Below are positions 17,574-24,984 of a DNA stretch of 64,000 bases, in pieces. The position numbers and the translations under genes were made by a program. Numbering within the stretch: the first letter of the stretch is position 1; each line of letters opens with the position of its first letter. The notes beneath the pieces are model-generated. The model worked only from the letters and a program-made list of their open reading frames with translations. It ran no database searches and was not told the origin of the DNA. This stretch comes from Alistipes sp. An66 (lineage in GTDB: Bacteria; Bacteroidota; Bacteroidia; Bacteroidales; Rikenellaceae). The stretch is from contig NZ_NFHT01000004.1 of NCBI RefSeq assembly GCF_002161445.1, forward strand, positions 124,001 to 188,000. The letters run 5' to 3'.

Positions 17574-17762
17574 ATGACAAAGACAGTGAAATGGATTTTG
17601 ATCGGCGTGGCCGTAGCGGTGGCGCTGATCGTGGCGTTCAACCTGCTGCCGGACGGCATCCGCATCGCCTCGACGATCTCCGCCGGGGTCGGCTTCGTGG
17701 CCGGCATTGCCGCCAGGGCGTGGTATGACCGCGAAACCGAAGAGGAGGAGCCGTCATGCTGA
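17574..17762 (+). CDS. Small one- or two-TM phage protein
   Basis: 62 residues: a hydrophobic segment at 7-25 (ILIGVAVAVALIVAF), a second weaker one at 33-48, then an acidic end (ETEEEEPSC). It overlaps the amidase start by seven bases. The function is unknown; position suggests a holin regulator or antiholin. Confidence 0.6.
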   Translation: MTKTVKWILIGVAVAVALIVAFNLLPDGIRIASTISAGVGFVAGIAARAWYDRETEEEEPSC

Positions 17763-18361
17763 AGATCCTCCTGGACAACGGACACGGCGAGGAGACGCCC
17801 GGCAAGTGCTCGCCCGAGTGGCCGGACGGATCGTGCCTGCGTGAGTATGAATTCGCCCGCGACATCGTGCGCCGGGTCTTCGATCGGCTGCACGCCCGGG
17901 GCGTCGTGGCGGAGATCATCGTCCCGGAGCTCCGGGATGTGCCGCTGTACGTCCGTGCCAACCGGGTGAACGACATCTGCAACGTCGCCGGGAAGGAGAA
18001 CTGCCTGCTGGTGTCGGTCCATGCCAACGCCGGAGGCGGCACCGGCTGGGAGGCTCACACCTACCTGGGCGATTCGATGTCGGATCGCTATTCGGCCATC
18101 TTCTACGAGAAGGCCGAGGCGGCGTTCGGCAAGGAGTGGAAGATCCGGAAGGGTAGCACCGACCCTGCGGATCCCGATTGGGACAGCAACTTCGCGATCC
18201 TGCGCGACACGAAGTGCCCGGCGGTGCTGACCGAGAACTTCTTCATGGACACCGAACGCGACTGCCGGTTCCTGCTCTCGGAGGAGGGCCGCGAGCGGAT
18301 CGCCGCGATGCACGTCGAGGCGATCATGGCCTGCATCGACTACCACCAAACCCAAAGCTGA
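17756..18361 (+). CDS. Endolysin, N-acetylmuramoyl-L-alanine amidase (Amidase_3)
   Basis: 201-residue zinc amidase that cuts between MurNAc and the stem peptide. Candidate zinc and catalytic residues are visible: His10 in LLDNGHG, Glu30 (or 32) in LREYEF, His89 in VSVHANAG and Glu160 in LTENFFMD. It has no signal peptide and no separate cell-wall-binding domain, as in many endolysins of phages of Gram-negative hosts, so it needs a holin for access. It lies between holin-type genes and a membrane metalloprotein-like gene. Confidence 0.9.
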   Translation: MLKILLDNGHGEETPGKCSPEWPDGSCLREYEFARDIVRRVFDRLHARGVVAEIIVPELRDVPLYVRANRVNDICNVAGKENCLLVSVHANAGGGTGWEAHTYLGDSMSDRYSAIFYEKAEAAFGKEWKIRKGSTDPADPDWDSNFAILRDTKCPAVLTENFFMDTERDCRFLLSEEGRERIAAMHVEAIMACIDYHQTQS

Positions 18362-18362
18362 C

Positions 18363-18800
18363 ATGAGACGGATCTACTACGACAACAGACTGGCAAAGTG
18401 TCTGCTTTGGTCGGGTTACTCCACGGCCATGCTGTTCGGATATATATGCACCAAGTACTCGGAGCCGCTGTCGTTTCGGATTAAGCGGCACGAAAGCATT
18501 CATGCCGAGCAGTACGGAGAGGTAACGATGCTGTCATTCCTCGTCGCGCTGGTCCTGCAAATCATCTTCGGGGGCGGCTGGTGGTTCGTTCCGGTTCCGG
18601 TCATGTACTACGTGCTCTACTTCCTTGAAGCGGCATTCACGTGGTCGGTCCGTCTGTGCACCCACGGATGGCGGGAGGCGTTCGACATGGCCTATTCGAA
18701 CTCGATGTTTGAGCAGGAGGCGAGGGATGGAGAAGATGCCGTCGGGTATATCGAAACGCGAAAATACCTCGCTTTCCTGCGCTATTTCGGGAAGATATGA
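18363..18800 (+). CDS. Membrane protein with HExxH motif in lysis cassette
   Basis: 145 residues with a hydrophobic stretch at about 14-29, then HESIH at residues 43-47 (zincin-like HExxH), then two hydrophobic segments at about 56-70 and 72-96. Similar small proteins with a conserved HE..H occur in Bacteroidetes phages and chromosomes, often without assigned function. HExxH flanked by membrane helices is consistent with a small membrane-bound metalloprotease, but no third zinc ligand is certain. It lies two bases after the amidase stop and overlaps the next gene by four. Confidence 0.65.
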   Translation: MRRIYYDNRLAKCLLWSGYSTAMLFGYICTKYSEPLSFRIKRHESIHAEQYGEVTMLSFLVALVLQIIFGGGWWFVPVPVMYYVLYFLEAAFTWSVRLCTHGWREAFDMAYSNSMFEQEARDGEDAVGYIETRKYLAFLRYFGKI

Positions 18801-19372
18801 AAACGAGGTTGTGGTATATCGTCGCCCTGGCCGCCACCTTCCTCGGAGGGTGGTGGCTGGGGCGATACGTCTCCCGGCCGGAGATCGTCGAGCGGGTGCG
18901 GATTGAGACGGTGTTCTACGAACGTCCGCAGCCGTTCGCGGTGACGGAGCGTCCGGTGACGGTGAACGTGCCTCGGATGCTGTTCGCTCCGGCTGACACG
19001 GTGGACCGGACGGTCGTCGTGGGTGACAGTGTGCAGATAACGGTCACGGAGCGCACGCTGGAGTACCGCGACTCGACCTATTACGCACGGGTTGCCGGGC
19101 CTGTTGTGGGACCGCTGGGGCCCCGGCTTGACTACTTCGAGACCTACAACAAGACGATCGAGCGGGTGCAGCTCGTCCGCGAACCTTACGCCTGGGAACT
19201 GGGCCCCGCGCTGGGTGCCTGGATGACCTCGGACGGCAGTGGGGTGTGGGTCGGAGCCTATGCCCAGCGAACCTTCGGCCGATTCAGCGTGTCGGCCTCG
19301 GCGGGATACGATTCCCGCCAAAAAAGCGCCTTCGGCCAGGTCGAGGCCTGCATGGCGCTGTGGCGCAAATAA
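18797..19372 (+). CDS. Membrane-anchored periplasmic protein, possible spanin
   Basis: 191 residues. An N-terminal anchor at about 5-24 (WYIVALAATFLGGWWLG) is followed by a periplasmic part rich in beta strands. The last 50 residues (GPALGAWMTSDGSGVW, GAYAQRTFGRFSVSASAGY) look like outer-membrane strands. Its place at the end of the lysis genes of a phage with a Gram-negative host suggests a spanin-like role linking the two membranes, although there is no lipobox and no Pro-rich rod. It resembles DUF6808-type phage proteins. A hairpin follows the stop. Confidence 0.62.
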   Translation: MKTRLWYIVALAATFLGGWWLGRYVSRPEIVERVRIETVFYERPQPFAVTERPVTVNVPRMLFAPADTVDRTVVVGDSVQITVTERTLEYRDSTYYARVAGPVVGPLGPRLDYFETYNKTIERVQLVREPYAWELGPALGAWMTSDGSGVWVGAYAQRTFGRFSVSASAGYDSRQKSAFGQVEACMALWRK

Positions 19373-19374
19373 AA

Positions 19375-19399
19375 GCCCCGACCTTCGCGGGGCCGGGGC
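19375..19399 (+). terminator. Terminator at end of the phage late operon
   Basis: GCCCCG at 19375-19380 pairs with CGGGGC at 19394-19399. An alternative inner pairing, CCCCG with CGGGG at 19388-19392, is also possible. CTCTCTTTAT follows. It lies three bases after the last late gene and before the converging hicB gene. Confidence 0.55.
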
Positions 19400-19431
19400 G
19401 CTCTCTTTATAGATGAGCTGTCAAACAAATA

Positions 19432-19836
19432 CTACAAAGAGAGAGAGGATAATTCTGATCCCAAACGGTGCAACGCCTCCTCGATTCGTTTCACTTGGGC
19501 CTCCCGGGGTTTGGATTTCCCGTGTGCATAGCTCCAGAGTTGTTTGGGATTGATTCCTGACAACCTCCCCAAAGCGGCCGGGGTGATGATCCCGGCGTAG
19601 TATTGAAGAAGCGATTGCGTGTCGAATTTATATACGATCTCGTACTCCCCGTCGAGCCATTCCGGGTATTGGTAGCCGTCTTCGCGGCTCGATTCGACAA
19701 AATGCCGGATGGATTGTTTCAAGTCCTCTTTGGCAGCTTCTGCCGTATCTCCCATGCCGGAGAACATCTCGTCGGTGCAATAGGCGCTGAATCCGCCGTC
19801 GCTGTTCTTTTCGATAATAGCTGTAATCTGTTTCAT
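19432..19836 (-). CDS. hicB: HicB antitoxin with C-terminal helix-turn-helix
   Basis: 134 residues. The N-terminal HicB domain (about 1-65) starts MKQITAIIEKNSDGGFSAYC and has the DTAEAAKEDLKQSI segment. An XRE-type helix-turn-helix follows at about 85-125 (AALGRLSGINPKQLWSYAHG). HicB binds and blocks HicA and represses its own promoter. It is downstream of hicA on the minus strand, 56 bases away. Carrying such a pair next to integrase suggests prophage maintenance or superinfection defence, which is inference. Confidence 0.88.
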   Translation of the reverse strand: MKQITAIIEKNSDGGFSAYCTDEMFSGMGDTAEAAKEDLKQSIRHFVESSREDGYQYPEWLDGEYEIVYKFDTQSLLQYYAGIITPAALGRLSGINPKQLWSYAHGKSKPREAQVKRIEEALHRLGSELSSLSL

Positions 19837-19860
19837 CTTATACTCCTTTCTCCCGGTTTC

Positions 19861-19893
19861 GGCCCCCCCCCTCGGGTTTTTTCGGGAGGGGCC
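19861..19893 (-). other. GC-rich hairpin between hicA and hicB
   Basis: GGCC followed by a long C run, T6 in the centre and GGGAGGGGCC at the far side, just after the hicA stop. It could pair imperfectly and lower or protect hicB mRNA relative to hicA. The run of nine C may be prone to length variation. Confidence 0.35.
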
Positions 19894-20072
19894 TATTTCA
19901 GCCCCATCTCCCGTTTGATTTTCTTTTCAAGTCCGGTACCCACCTCTTTGCCTCCGTGAAACGGAACAGGGTACCTGACTCCGTTTTTCTCATAAATCAC
20001 GTGGCTCCCGTTTTGTCGCACGATCCTCCATCCGTTTGCGAGAATCAACTTTTGTAGCTCACTCGATTTCAT
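19893..20072 (-). CDS. hicA: HicA toxin (mRNA interferase)
   Basis: 59 residues, the usual HicA size. It starts MKSSELQKLILANGW and contains the catalytic-His segment QNGSHVIYEK and the PVPFHGGKEVGTG strand of the double-stranded RNA-binding-like fold. The start at 20072 is chosen over an upstream in-frame ATG at 20123 because the latter lies at or before the expected transcription start. It is first in the operon, behind a clear Bacteroidetes promoter. Confidence 0.88.
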   Translation of the reverse strand: MKSSELQKLILANGWRIVRQNGSHVIYEKNGVRYPVPFHGGKEVGTGLEKKIKREMGLK

Positions 20073-20093
20073 TGCAGTATTTGTTTGACAATG

Positions 20094-20124
20094 CAAAGAT
20101 AGAAGAATTTCTATTATCCGCAAA
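20094..20124 (-). promoter_or_regulatory. hicAB promoter
   Basis: On the minus strand, TTTG (20124-20121), 19 bases, then TATCTTTG (20101-20094), an exact match to the Bacteroidetes primary sigma consensus. The predicted transcript starts just upstream of the hicA ATG at 20072. Confidence 0.72.
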
Positions 20125-20141
20125 ATATAATGGAAAAAAAT

Positions 20142-21341
20142 CTATTCTTTTGATTGAAAAGAGTTCAGGTAGTCGATCACCGCCCGGTTTGCCCGGTCGA
20201 CCTTCGTCCAGTCGTAGGAGATGTAGAACTTCCCGGCGATCGAGGTGTCGACGTGCCCCAGCCCCTTGCTGATCTCCTTCTCCGAGATCCCGATTTTGTC
20301 GGCCAGCGTCGCCCAGGTGTAGCGCGCCCAGTAGAAGGTCAGCCCCTCGATGTTCAACTCTTGGGCTATTGCGCGAATCGCTTTCTGGATCCGGTTGTTG
20401 AAGGTCTGGTAGGTCGCAGGCTCCTCGGCGAAGCGGAGAACATGATCCGTGCCGGCGTACCGGGCGATGATCTCGGCCGCCTCCGGCTGGACGAGGATCG
20501 ACACCGGGTTGATGTTCTTGCCCGATGTCTTCGTTCGCACGAAGTGGGCCCGGCCGTCGCGCAGCCGGTCGAGGTGGAACAGGTCCACCAGGTTCATGCC
20601 GCACATGTAGAACGACAGCAGGAAGAGATCCCGGGCCGTCCGGCGGAAAGGGTAGGGTGTCTCGTAGGCGAGCAGCCGCTGGAACTGCTCCTCCGTGAGC
20701 GCCTCCTTGTCTTTGCGGGAGGAGGCGATCTTGAATTTCCGGAAAGGGTAGTGTTCGAGCCCGATCAGATCCTCATTGATGGCGCTGTTGAAGACCGCCC
20801 GGAGATTCCGAAAATGCAGGGCCCTGGTGTTGATGCTGGTACCCTGCTTTTCGAGATAGGCATCGAATGCCTTCAACCAGATGACGGTGATCGCTTCGAA
20901 CGATGGGTCCGACTTGTCGAACGCCTCGATCGTTTTGAGGGTATATAGGCAGGCCAGTCGGCTGTTCTCGGTGCGCCTCGAGTCGGCGTATCGGTGGAAA
21001 TAGTCGGAGAGGCTCTCCTTGTTCGACGTCGTTTTGACTGCGGTCAACAGCGCTTTGATTTCGGAGACGCTTTTCCCGGCCAACTTTCCGCTGTTGTCCA
21101 GTTCCCGGAGTGTGTTCGTATATCGGAAGAAGAGCGTCTCGATGTTTTCATTGATCGCGCGGGCATTCGGGCACTTCGGGACGACGGCCTTGTTGACCTC
21201 TCCGTTCCAGTGTTCGGGCAGGATATTGATGCCGGTGCCGATGGTTGTAACCTTCCCTTTCGAGGAGAGGAGGAACTGGATCGGGTATAGTCCGCGAACG
21301 TTAGCCCGCCGGCGGTCGAGTTTTAAGGAGATGGAGGCCAT
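20142..21341 (-). CDS. int: Phage tyrosine integrase
   Basis: 399 residues from MASISLKLDRRR, the usual start for Bacteroidetes integrases; an in-frame ATG 120 bases further upstream would add a hydrophobic stretch unlike the family. An arm-binding domain is at about 1-90, a SAM-like core-binding domain at about 95-195 and the catalytic domain at about 210-399. Catalytic elements include YWARYTWATLAD (box II, with Tyr where many have His), GLGHVDTSIAGKFY (His and nucleophile Tyr). The box I position reads MCGMN, Cys instead of the classic Arg, as I recall for many Bacteroidetes integrases. It lies beside the tRNA 3' end. Confidence 0.9.
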   Translation of the reverse strand: MASISLKLDRRRANVRGLYPIQFLLSSKGKVTTIGTGINILPEHWNGEVNKAVVPKCPNARAINENIETLFFRYTNTLRELDNSGKLAGKSVSEIKALLTAVKTTSNKESLSDYFHRYADSRRTENSRLACLYTLKTIEAFDKSDPSFEAITVIWLKAFDAYLEKQGTSINTRALHFRNLRAVFNSAINEDLIGLEHYPFRKFKIASSRKDKEALTEEQFQRLLAYETPYPFRRTARDLFLLSFYMCGMNLVDLFHLDRLRDGRAHFVRTKTSGKNINPVSILVQPEAAEIIARYAGTDHVLRFAEEPATYQTFNNRIQKAIRAIAQELNIEGLTFYWARYTWATLADKIGISEKEISKGLGHVDTSIAGKFYISYDWTKVDRANRAVIDYLNSFQSKE

Positions 21342-21346
21342 TTTTG

Positions 21347-21404
21347 TGCAAGTTTTTTGCAAGTGGGGCAGTAATGACAATGCGACACAATGCCGCCACA
21401 ATGC
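21347..21404 (-). repeat. Phased short repeats upstream of int
   Basis: Two TGCAAG copies (21347-21352 and 21358-21363) lie 11 bp apart. Three ACAATGC copies (21377-21383, 21387-21393, 21398-21404) lie 10 and 11 bp apart. One-turn spacing suggests protein binding on one DNA face, such as integrase arm sites or an int operator. Confidence 0.45.
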
Positions 21405-21455
21405 GTTATAAAGGTGGTAAATTTGGAGAAGAAAAGCAAGATATGGAGAAAAGAA

Positions 21456-21481
21456 AAGCACTCACATTGCTGTAAGTGCTT
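21456..21481 (-). terminator. Terminator downstream of the tRNA
   Basis: Minus-strand stem of 10 bp with one G-T pair (AAGCACTTAC against GTGAGTGCTT), a 6-base loop, then TTCTTTTC. It lies 11 bases beyond the tRNA 3' end and would be supplied by the prophage if the att core is in the tRNA. Confidence 0.55.
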
Positions 21482-21491
21482 GGCTTTTAAT

Positions 21492-21520
21492 TGGTAGCGG
21501 GAGAGAGACTTGAACTCTCG
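21492..21520. other. Probable prophage attachment site (attR) in tRNA 3' end
   Basis: The tRNA 3' end points at the integrase gene and lies 151 bases from its start, the standard arrangement for integration into a tRNA gene. The matching copy would be beyond the left window edge, so the core length cannot be measured here. Confidence 0.5.
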
Positions 21521-21568
21521 ACCTCATGATTATGAATCATGCGCTCTAACCAGCTGAGCTATCCCGCC
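21492..21568 (-). tRNA. tRNA with CAU anticodon (Met or Ile2)
   Basis: 77 bases with encoded CCA (21494-21492). Acceptor GGCGGGA pairs with TCCCGCT, with one G-T pair. The D arm is AGCTCAGCTGGTTAGAGC, the anticodon stem-loop reads CATGA-TTCATAA-TCATG and the T arm contains GTTCAAGTC. The acceptor begins with a G-T pair rather than an unpaired base, which argues against initiator tRNA. Elongator Met and lysidine-modified Ile cannot be separated here. Confidence 0.93.
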
Positions 21569-21701
21569 ATTGCTGAAAGCGAGTGCAAAGGTAATAGAAA
21601 AATCCGAACCTGCAAAATCTTCGGACGAAAAAACACGCAAAAAACTTCCGGTGACAGCTGTTGGCATTGATTTTGAGCCCGGTGCGTGAAAACAAAATCC
21701 G

Positions 21702-22424
21702 ATGATCCTGTCTGCAACCGTGCGCCCGAAACTCGTCGATACGCTGGGCGTCCTGAAACTTGCCGCCGGAGCGACGCTGCTCGTGGCTCTGTCGTGGGAG
21801 ATCCTTGCCGGCGACCATGCGCTTCTTACGCCGAGCTACCTGACGATTCAGTTTCTGGTCTGTGTAGTATTCCTGTGCGATTTTTTCGTGCGGTTGTGGC
21901 TTTCGGAGCGGCGGGGTCGTTTTTTCGTCCGGCATCTGTTCTATCTGCTGATTTCGGTGCCCTATCTGAATTTGCTCGCCTGGTCCGGGGTCCGCATGAC
22001 TCATGACTGGGGGATTCTCGTCGGGCTTGTTCCGATGTTGCGGGCCTTTCTTGCGATGTTCGTCATCGTGCAATGGATGGCCCGGGGGCGCCGGATGCGG
22101 TGGCTGTTCACGGCCTATCTCTTTACCGTGGTGGTCTTCACCTATCTTTCGGCGCTGGTGTTCTACGACTACGAAGTCTTCGTGAATCCGAAGCTCCACG
22201 GTTTCGGGAATGCCCTGTGGTGGGCGTGGATGAACGTCACGACGGTCGGTGCCGCGATCTTTCCTGTGACGGCTGTCGGCAAGGTGGTCTGCGTGCTGCT
22301 GCCTTCGCTGGGGATGATGTTTTTCCCGATCTTCACGACCTACATTTTGCAGGAGTATGCCACGAAGCGGAATTCCGGGGACAAATCCGGTCCGGATTCC
22401 GGGGAGAACGCTCCGCAGGGTTGA
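21702..22424 (+). CDS. Potassium-channel-like membrane protein with altered filter
   Basis: 240 residues with voltage-gated-like topology. Hydrophobic segments are at about 17-35, 46-64, 78-95, 104-125 and 134-155, then a pore loop (about 168-190) and a final segment at 192-218. The pore reads NVTTVGAAIFPVTAVGK (178-194). In K+ channels the same place is TVGYGD, so the Tyr-Gly-Asp of the selectivity filter is missing while the surrounding TTVG and P-VT are kept. Ion selectivity is therefore uncertain. The gene stands alone between the tRNA and a minisatellite. Confidence 0.7.
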   Translation: MILSATVRPKLVDTLGVLKLAAGATLLVALSWEILAGDHALLTPSYLTIQFLVCVVFLCDFFVRLWLSERRGRFFVRHLFYLLISVPYLNLLAWSGVRMTHDWGILVGLVPMLRAFLAMFVIVQWMARGRRMRWLFTAYLFTVVVFTYLSALVFYDYEVFVNPKLHGFGNALWWAWMNVTTVGAAIFPVTAVGKVVCVLLPSLGMMFFPIFTTYILQEYATKRNSGDKSGPDSGENAPQG

Positions 22425-22545
22425 TTCTCTGTCGGCGCCGCTCCGGGCGTCGGCGCCCCTTTCGGATACCCGTTCTTCTGTCCCGCGGGTGAAGTTCCGG
22501 CTGCCCGCTCCGACATTTTCTCCGTTGTTTTCTTTGTCGGCGCCC

Positions 22546-22645
22546 GTCCATCCGCTACTCCCCGTCCATCTGCTTCCTTCCGTCCATCCGCTACTCCCCG
22601 TCCATCCGCGTCTTCCCGCTCTGCCGCTTCCTTCCGCTCTGCCGT
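22546..22645. repeat. 18-bp minisatellite, about 5.5 units
   Basis: Units begin at 22546, 22564, 22582, 22600 and 22618, with a partial one at 22636. The first and third are identical (GTCCATCCGCTACTCCCC); the others differ at several positions. The period equals six codons, but the only frames across it are short and unlike known proteins, so it is probably non-coding. It lies between convergent genes. Confidence 0.75.
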
Positions 22646-22647
22646 GA

Positions 22648-22680
22648 GAGCGGCCCCGGCACCGACTGCCGGGGCCGCTC
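22648..22680. terminator. Bidirectional hairpin between convergent genes
   Basis: Perfect 14-bp stem (GAGCGGCCCCGGCA, 22648-22661, against 22667-22680) with a 5-base loop, 29 bases past the mscL stop. There is no long T-tract on either side, so efficiency is uncertain. Confidence 0.6.
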
Positions 22681-22709
22681 CTGTTCTTGCGGTCCGACCT
22701 TTGTGCGGC

Positions 22710-23186
22710 CTATTTCCGCTGCTCTTTCAGCAGGTCGCGGATCTCGGTGAGGAGCAACTCCTCCTTCGAGGGTGCAGGCGGAGCGGGCGGAGTCTGGGCC
22801 TTTTTCCGCATGAGGCGGTTCATGAGCTTGACCATGAGGAAGACGCAGAAGGCGAGGATGATGAAATCCACGCATTGCTGGATGAATGCGCCGTAGTTCC
22901 AGTAGATGGGCTCTACGGGTGCAGCGTGGGCCGCCGCGTCGGATCCTCCGACGAGCCCTTCGACGGAGTGCATGGCACCGGACGTTACGTCGCGGACCTT
23001 CGAGATATCGAGGCGGAGCTGCGAGAAGTCGGTGTTCCCGATCAGCGCACCGATCGGGGGCATGAGGATGTCGTTCACGAGCGAGGAGACGATCTTTCCG
23101 AACGCACCTCCGATGATTACGCCGACGGCCATGTCCATGACATTGCCTTTCATGGCGAATTCCTTGAATTCCTTGAAGAAAGCCAT
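22710..23186 (-). CDS. mscL: Large-conductance mechanosensitive channel
   Basis: 158-residue pentameric channel that opens on membrane tension to release solutes after osmotic down-shock. The classic start [33 protein letters not shown] contains the amphipathic N-terminal helix and TM1. TM2 is at about 103-126 ([23 protein letters not shown]), followed by the Pro-rich linker and the cytoplasmic helix ([16 protein letters not shown]). The periplasmic loop is somewhat longer than in E. coli (136 residues). ATG 23186 is fixed by family alignment; longer upstream readings are not MscL. Confidence 0.96.
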   Translation of the reverse strand: MAFFKEFKEFAMKGNVMDMAVGVIIGGAFGKIVSSLVNDILMPPIGALIGNTDFSQLRLDISKVRDVTSGAMHSVEGLVGGSDAAAHAAPVEPIYWNYGAFIQQCVDFIILAFCVFLMVKLMNRLMRKKAQTPPAPPAPSKEELLLTEIRDLLKEQRK

Positions 23187-23532
23187 ATTTTTCCGAGTTT
23201 TGGTTATGGGATGGTTCCGTTTTTTTCGTGAACAGGAGCTGCTGACGCCTGACGGCCTGCGATTGGGGTCTCTGTCGCCTCGCTCCTGTTTTCGGTAAAG
23301 ATAGGGAAAAATCCCGGGAATACGACACTTCGGGACAAGATACGTGCCTTTTTCCGTCGGGTTTTGCATCATCGGGACGATCTCCTCTGCGGGGAATGAC
23401 CTCCGGGGTGCACACAATTCCGGGGATTTTCGTATCTTTGCCGACGTATGCCGCGTGCGGGAGATGCCGTGCCGCGTCTCCCTGCGGAGCCGCACGAAAC
23501 CTCCCGCCGCCACGAAATCCGAAGCATCCGCC
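23187..23532. other. Intergenic region between divergent mscL and symporter
   Basis: This 346-base gap contains a -7 match for the symporter at 23433-23440 and a weaker TATCTTTA on the minus strand (23303-23296) that could serve mscL. No further gene, RNA or repeat was recognised. Confidence 0.5.
23433..23440 (+). promoter_or_regulatory. Probable -7 element for symporter operon
   Basis: TATCTTTG matches the Bacteroidetes -7 consensus TAnnTTTG. No TTTG is found 19 bases upstream, so the -33 part is weak. The implied leader is about 85 bases. Confidence 0.4.
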
Positions 23533-24984
23533 ATGACACCCGTTGCCGTCATTCTCACCGTGCTGGGCTATATTGCCGTCCTGTTCGTCGTTGCGTGGTT
23601 GTCGGGCCGCCGGGCCGACAATGCGGGCTTCTTCACCGGGAACCGCCGTACGCCGTGGTACATGGCGGCCTTTGCGATGATCGGCGCGGCGATGTCGGGC
23701 GTGACGTTCATCTCGGTCCCGGGGTCGGTTGCCGCCGACTCCTTCTCCTACATGCAGATGGTCGCGGGCTTTACGGTGGGACAGCTCATCGTGGCCTACG
23801 TCCTGATCCCGACGTTCTACCGCCTGCGGGTTGTCTCGCTCTACGAATACCTCGACGACCGTTTCGGCGTCTCCTCGCACCGCACCGGGGCGTGGTTTTT
23901 CTTCATTTCGAAGATGCTGGGCGCGGCGCTGCGGGTCTACGTGGTGTGCGCGGTGCTGCAACTGCTGGTTTTCGCGCACTACGGCATTCCGTTCTGGGCC
24001 AACGCCGTGATCACGATGGCCTTCGTGTGGCTCTATACGTGCCGGGGCGGGGTGAAGTCGCTGATCTGGACCGATACGCTCAAAACGCTGTGCCTGGTCG
24101 GGAGCCTCGTGTTGTCGATCCTCTTCATCATGCAGGCGCTGGGCCTTTCGGCGGGGGAGACGGCGCGTGAGGTGGCGGCTTCTCCGATGTCGCGTGTTTT
24201 CTTCTTCGACGACCCCTCGTCGGACCGTTACTTCTGGAAGATGTTCGCGGCGGGGATCGTGCTGCTGGTGGCCATGACGGGGCTCGACCAGGACATGATG
24301 CAGCGGAATTTGAGCTGCGCCACGCCGCGCGACTCGCAGAAGAACATCGTGCTGACGGCCGTGAGCCAGATCTTCGTGATCTTCCTCTTTCTGGTGCTGG
24401 GGGTGCTGCTCTACCTCTATGCCGACCGCACGGGGCTTTCGCTTCCGGCGAAGAGCGACCAGGTTTTTTCGCTGGTGGCGGTTGACGGCGGGCTGCCGCT
24501 TGCGGTTGGCATTCTGTTCGTTGTGGGGCTTATATCGAGCACCTATTCGGCGGCGGGATCGGCGCTCACGGCGCTGACGACCTCCTTCACGGTGGACATC
24601 CTCGAAGGGACGAAACGCCGGGACGAAGCGCAGCTGACGCGCCTGCGCAAGGGCGTGCACGTGGGGATGGCGCTGGGGATGGCGGCCGTGATTCTGGCCT
24701 TCGAATACTGGGCCGACGACAGCGTCATCAATCTGGTCTACAAGGTGGCGAGCTATACCTACGGTCCGATCCTCGGGATGTTCGCCTTCGGTCTGGCGAC
24801 ACGCCGGCGGGTCCGCGACCGCTGGATACCCGTGGTGGCCGTGGCGGCCCCGGTTTTGAGTGCGCTGTTGCAGCATTGGGCCCTGACGGCGTGGGACTAC
24901 CAAATCGGTTTCGAACTTCTGATCTACAATGCCGCCTTCACGATAGCCGGCATGTTATTGTTGTCTCAAAGCGATGAAAAATAG
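23533..24984 (+). CDS. Sodium:solute symporter (SSS family)
   Basis: 483 residues with about 13 hydrophobic segments, starting [25 protein letters not shown] hallmarks include an N-terminal [25 protein letters not shown] region with [14 protein letters not shown], a central [11 protein letters not shown] segment and [22 protein letters not shown] near the second sodium-site helix. It is a Na+-coupled importer; the substrate could be sialic acid, a sugar or an amino acid and cannot be read from sequence. ATG 23533 is preferred to an upstream start at 23344 because the added 63 residues are not membrane-like and span the promoter. It overlaps the downstream amidase-like gene by 11 bases. Confidence 0.85.
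   Translation: MTPVAVILTVLGYIAVLFVVAWLSGRRADNAGFFTGNRRTPWYMAAFAMIGAAMSGVTFISVPGSVAADSFSYMQMVAGFTVGQLIVAYVLIPTFYRLRVVSLYEYLDDRFGVSSHRTGAWFFFISKMLGAALRVYVVCAVLQLLVFAHYGIPFWANAVITMAFVWLYTCRGGVKSLIWTDTLKTLCLVGSLVLSILFIMQALGLSAGETAREVAASPMSRVFFFDDPSSDRYFWKMFAAGIVLLVAMTGLDQDMMQRNLSCATPRDSQKNIVLTAVSQIFVIFLFLVLGVLLYLYADRTGLSLPAKSDQVFSLVAVDGGLPLAVGILFVVGLISSTYSAAGSALTALTTSFTVDILEGTKRRDEAQLTRLRKGVHVGMALGMAAVILAFEYWADDSVINLVYKVASYTYGPILGMFAFGLATRRRVRDRWIPVVAVAAPVLSALLQHWALTAWDYQIGFELLIYNAAFTIAGMLLLSQSDEK

Noticed and set aside
22591..24903. Long minus-strand open frame opposite the symporter and running into mscL in another frame
   Set aside because: Low-complexity composition and overlap with two convincing genes; no family features.
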